Positions 6,137-8,441 of a stretch of 8,441 nucleotides of DNA are shown here, one piece after another. Source of the DNA: Pseudomonadota bacterium (GTDB taxonomy: Bacteria; Desulfobacterota; Desulfovibrionia; Desulfovibrionales; Desulfovibrionaceae); the NCBI GenBank assembly GCA_023453335.1, contig JAEXTU010000374.1, forward strand, positions 1 to 8,441, in the 5' to 3' direction. The notes under the pieces were generated by a model. That model did not search any database, had not been told where the DNA came from, and worked only from the letters and a program-made list of their open reading frames with translations. A program made the translations under genes and the position numbers. Positions within the stretch are counted from its first letter, which is position 1. Each line of letters opens with the position of its first letter.

Positions 6137-7183
6137 ATGAGCGGCAAGTGCGGGCTGTTCTTCACCTCCTACCGGGCCGAGGACGCGGTCTTTCCCAGCC
6201 GCTTCCAGAAGCTCTGCCTCACGGCCTTCTTCCTGGCCATGGCGGTGTGTCCGCTCTTCCTCAACACCTACCACCTTTCGGTGCTGAACCTCATGGGCAT
6301 CGCGGTCATCGCCGCGGTGTCCCTGAACCTGCTCACCGGGGTCTGCGGCCAGATATCCCTGGGCCACGGGGCGTTCGTGGGCGTGGGCGCCTACGGCGCC
6401 GCCCTGGCCGCCAAGGCCGGGTTTCCCTTCCTCCTGGCCCTGGTGGCCGGCGGCGGCGCGGCCGCGGTGGTGGGCATGGTCTTCGGCCTGCCCTCCCTGC
6501 GGCTCAAGGGCATCTACCTGGCCATCGCCACCCTGGCCGCCCAGCTCATCCTGGAATACCTGTTCCTGCATTGGGACGCGGTCACCGGCGGCCTGGCCGG
6601 GGTGGCCGTGGCCCCGCCCGAGATACTGGGCTTCTCCTTCCTGGGCGACGAGCGCATGTTCTACCTCATCATGGCCGTGGCCACCCTGTGCATCCTGGCC
6701 GTGACCAACCTCATGCGCACCCGGCCCGGCCGGGCCTTCGTGGCCATCCGCGACTACTATCTTTCGGCCGAGATCGTGGGGGTGAACCTGTTCACCTACA
6801 AGCTGCGCGCCTTTGGGGTGAGCTCCTTCCTGGCCGGCATTGCCGGCGGCCTGTGGGGCCACTACACCATGTACATCACCCCGGAGCAGTTCGGCATCGG
6901 CCAGTCCATCAGCTTCCTGGCCATGATCATCATCGGCGGCCTGGGCAGCGTCCAGGGCGCGGTGTTCGGCGCGGTGTTCATCACGCTGTTGCCCGAGGTC
7001 CTGTCCGCGGCCGCGGGCGGCCTAGGCAGCGTGTTCCCCAACATGGCCACCTATTTCTTGGCCATGAAGGAGGGCATCTTTGGCCTGACCCTGGTGCTCT
7101 TCCTCATCTTCGAGCCCGAGGGCCTGGCCCATCGCTGGCGGCTGGTGAAGGCGTACTGGAAACTGTATCCGTTCGCCCATTGA
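6137..7183 (+). CDS. livM: LivM-type ABC importer inner-membrane permease
   Basis: This 348-residue multi-span membrane protein is the second transmembrane subunit of the importer and would pair with the LivH protein. Family motifs are NLLTGVCGQISLGHGAFVGV (64-83), LPSLRLKGIYLAIATLA (118-134), the coupling loop GRAFVAIRDYYLSAEIVGVN (198-217) and IIGGLGSVQGAVFGA (265-279). About 26 residues of hydrophilic sequence (MSGKCGLFFTSYRAEDAVFP and following) precede the first membrane span near residues 27-43. The tail after residue 327 is basic and probably cytoplasmic. GAGAGGG within the last codons of livH, eight bases before the ATG, is the ribosome binding site, giving tight coupling. The substrate is not deducible. 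Confidence 0.95.
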   Translation: MSGKCGLFFTSYRAEDAVFPSRFQKLCLTAFFLAMAVCPLFLNTYHLSVLNLMGIAVIAAVSLNLLTGVCGQISLGHGAFVGVGAYGAALAAKAGFPFLLALVAGGGAAAVVGMVFGLPSLRLKGIYLAIATLAAQLILEYLFLHWDAVTGGLAGVAVAPPEILGFSFLGDERMFYLIMAVATLCILAVTNLMRTRPGRAFVAIRDYYLSAEIVGVNLFTYKLRAFGVSSFLAGIAGGLWGHYTMYITPEQFGIGQSISFLAMIIIGGLGSVQGAVFGAVFITLLPEVLSAAAGGLGSVFPNMATYFLAMKEGIFGLTLVLFLIFEPEGLAHRWRLVKAYWKLYPFAH

Positions 7184-7205
7184 TAGACCGAAAGGGGGTA
7201 GGGTT

Positions 7206-8369
7206 ATGAAACGACTGCTGATGCTGGTGATGATGGCGGCGCTGCTCGCGCCCGCCGCGGCCTGGAGCAAGGATGTGATCAAGATCGGCGTGCTCTCCGA
7301 CCTGTCCGGCCCCACCTCGGACGTGGGCCGGCCCTATGCCGACGGCATCAAGGCCGCCGGGGCCTGGCTCAATTCCCAGGGCGGCATTGCCGGCAAGGAG
7401 CTGGAGCTCATCCAGGTGGACTACGCCTACAACGTGCAGCAGGCCCTGGCCGCCTACAAGAACTTCCTGAGCCAGGGCATCGTGGCCCTGCAGGGCTGGG
7501 GCACCGGCGACACCGAGGCCCTGGTCCAGTTCGTGGCCAAGGATAAGATTCCCACCTTCTCCGCGTCGTACTCCGCGCACCTGACCGACCCGGGCAAGGC
7601 GCCCTACAACTTTTTCGTGGCCGCGGACTACTCCACCATGATGCGGGCCGGCCTCAAGTACCTGAAGGACAATTTCAAGGGCAAGGGCGCGCCCAAGGTG
7701 GCCTTCATCTACCCCAACCACCCCTACGGCCTGTCGCCCATCGCCGCGGGCAAGGAATACGCCAAGGAGCTTGGCTTCGAGATCGTGGCCGAGGAGAACG
7801 TGGACCTCAAGGCCATGGACGCCACCACCCAGCTCCTGTCCGTGCAGAAGGCCAACCCGGACTTCGCCTGGATCGGCGGCACCACCGCCTCCGCCGCGGT
7901 CGTCCTCAAGGACGCCAAGAAGCTGGGCCTCAAGACCCAGTTCTTCAGCAACATCTGGGGCCTGGACGAGAACCTCATCAAGCTGGCCGGCGAAGGGGCC
8001 GAGGGGGCCATCGGCTTGCAGGCCTCGGCCGGCTATGACGACGCCGGGCCGGGCTGCGAGCTCATCCGCAAGCTGACCAACGGCGAGCACCAGATGACCC
8101 ACTATCTCCGCGGCTTCGCCTCCATGCTGGTCATGGCCGAGGCCATCAAGCGCGCCGCGGCCAAGGGCGCCCTCACCGGCGAGTCCATCAAGGCCGCGGC
8201 CGAGACCCTCAAGGACTTCGATCCCATGGGCCTGACCCCGCCCATCACCTACACCCCCACCGACCACCGGCCCAACATGGCCGCGGTGCTCTTCCAGGTG
8301 AAGGGCGGCAAGCTGGTCAAGCTGGCCACCTCCACCCTGGAGCGCCGGGCGGAGTGGCTGGGCAAGTAA
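7206..8369 (+). CDS. livK: LivK-type periplasmic substrate-binding protein
   Basis: This 387-residue type I periplasmic binding protein (Peripla_BP_6/LivJ-LivK family) captures substrate in the periplasm and hands it to LivHM. Residues 1 to about 19-21 form a Sec signal peptide (KR, then a Leu/Met/Ala core, then APAAAWS); cleavage could follow A19 or S21. There is no lipobox cysteine, so it is soluble rather than a lipoprotein. The mature protein begins KDVIKIGVLSDLSGPTSDVG, the classic first strand and substrate loop. GGIAGKELELIQVDY (59-73) is the second family motif. The region around WGTGDTEALVQF (98-109) and PTFSASYSAHLTDPG (116-130) differs from the sequence usual in leucine-specific proteins, so specificity is open. 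A G-rich ribosome binding site (GGGGG, seven bases before ATG) is consistent with high expression. It follows livM by 22 bases and precedes a strong hairpin. Confidence 0.94.
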   Translation: MKRLLMLVMMAALLAPAAAWSKDVIKIGVLSDLSGPTSDVGRPYADGIKAAGAWLNSQGGIAGKELELIQVDYAYNVQQALAAYKNFLSQGIVALQGWGTGDTEALVQFVAKDKIPTFSASYSAHLTDPGKAPYNFFVAADYSTMMRAGLKYLKDNFKGKGAPKVAFIYPNHPYGLSPIAAGKEYAKELGFEIVAEENVDLKAMDATTQLLSVQKANPDFAWIGGTTASAAVVLKDAKKLGLKTQFFSNIWGLDENLIKLAGEGAEGAIGLQASAGYDDAGPGCELIRKLTNGEHQMTHYLRGFASMLVMAEAIKRAAAKGALTGESIKAAAETLKDFDPMGLTPPITYTPTDHRPNMAAVLFQVKGGKLVKLATSTLERRAEWLGK

Positions 8370-8391
8370 GGCCTGTCGAAAGAACCTGATC

Positions 8392-8422
8392 CGGGGCGGC
8401 GCAGCGCACCTGCGCCGCCCCG
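8392..8422 (+). terminator. Perfect 13-bp GC-rich hairpin after livK
   Basis: CGGGGCGGCGCAG (8392-8404) pairs perfectly with CTGCGCCGCCCCG (8410-8422) around the five-base loop CGCAC. It starts 22 bases after the livK stop. The following bases are TTCCC, so there is no U-tract and it is not a classic intrinsic terminator. Because a ribosome binding site for another gene follows at once, it may act as a partial terminator or as a 3'-end barrier that stabilises binding-protein mRNA relative to distal genes. Confidence 0.55.
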
Positions 8423-8427
8423 TTCCC

Positions 8428-8433
8428 AAGGAG
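8428..8433 (+). promoter_or_regulatory. Shine-Dalgarno site for a gene starting just past the window
   Basis: AAGGAG is a near-consensus ribosome binding site. Only eight bases follow before the window ends, none of which is an ATG, so a start codon would be expected at or immediately after the right edge. The absent LivF ATPase is the natural candidate because the other Liv components are present, but this is inference from context. Confidence 0.4.
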
Positions 8434-8441
8434 CGAGAGCG

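Noticed and set aside
3338..6862. A very long open frame on the minus strand opposite the ligase, livH and most of livM
   Set aside because: The translation is low-complexity and rich in His, Gln, Gly, Ala and Glu, typical of antisense frames in high-GC genes. The plus strand carries clear conserved proteins throughout.
7104..8429. Long minus-strand open frame opposite livK
   Set aside because: It is antisense to a binding protein with all family motifs, and its composition is again His/Gly/Gln-rich with no recognisable domain.
1..8441. CRISPR arrays, insertion sequences, tRNA or rRNA genes, attachment sites
   Set aside because: No regularly spaced repeats, transposase-like proteins, terminal inverted repeats or RNA gene signatures were seen; nearly all bases are accounted for by conserved coding sequence.

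Overview
The window is GC-rich, tightly packed bacterial DNA with strong Shine-Dalgarno sites and very GC-biased third codon positions. Two divergent gene clusters share one 248-base intergenic region. A HypA/HypB nickel chaperone pair, an NBP35-like Mrp ATPase with a cysteine-rich N-terminus, and a LivGHMK-type importer with a built-in acyl-CoA ligase together suggest a deltaproteobacterium (Desulfobacterota) of Desulfovibrio-like anaerobic lifestyle. That assignment is an inference from gene content and composition, not from a marker gene.

Minus strand, 1-1649: hypA, hypB and a 3'-truncated mrp/NBP35-type gene lie in that order with 19-base and 9-base gaps, so they are very probably one operon. 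HypA and HypB deliver Ni2+ to NiFe hydrogenase (and possibly other nickel enzymes). The Mrp/NBP35-like ATPase is a probable Fe-S cluster carrier or scaffold. The unit therefore looks like a metal-centre assembly operon. No hypCDEF genes are visible here.

Intergenic, 1650-1897: this is the only sizeable non-coding stretch. It holds a 23-bp near-perfect palindrome and a pair of 10-bp direct repeats 21 bp apart. Both look like regulator binding sites. No convincing sigma-70 promoter could be picked out.

Plus strand, 1898-8369: a co-directional operon of six genes encodes a CBS-CBS-ACT sensor-like protein, a LivG-type ATPase, an AMP-forming acyl-CoA ligase, LivH-type and LivM-type permeases, and a periplasmic LivK-type binding protein. 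Gaps are 1, 2, 12, 3 and 22 bases. A perfect 13-bp GC-rich hairpin follows the binding-protein gene, and a ribosome binding site sits at the window's right edge, so another gene (plausibly the missing livF ATPase) probably begins just outside. The likely logic is that the binding protein captures a carboxylate or amino-acid-like substrate, LivHM with LivG (and a LivF) import it, and the ligase converts it or a derivative to a CoA thioester. The CBS-ACT protein may sense nucleotide and amino-acid status.

Most of the window consists of recognisable families. The less ordinary points are the ligase embedded inside the transporter operon, the CBS-ACT gene leading it, the operator-like palindrome between the divergent units, and a local rare-codon/stem-loop patch inside the ligase gene.
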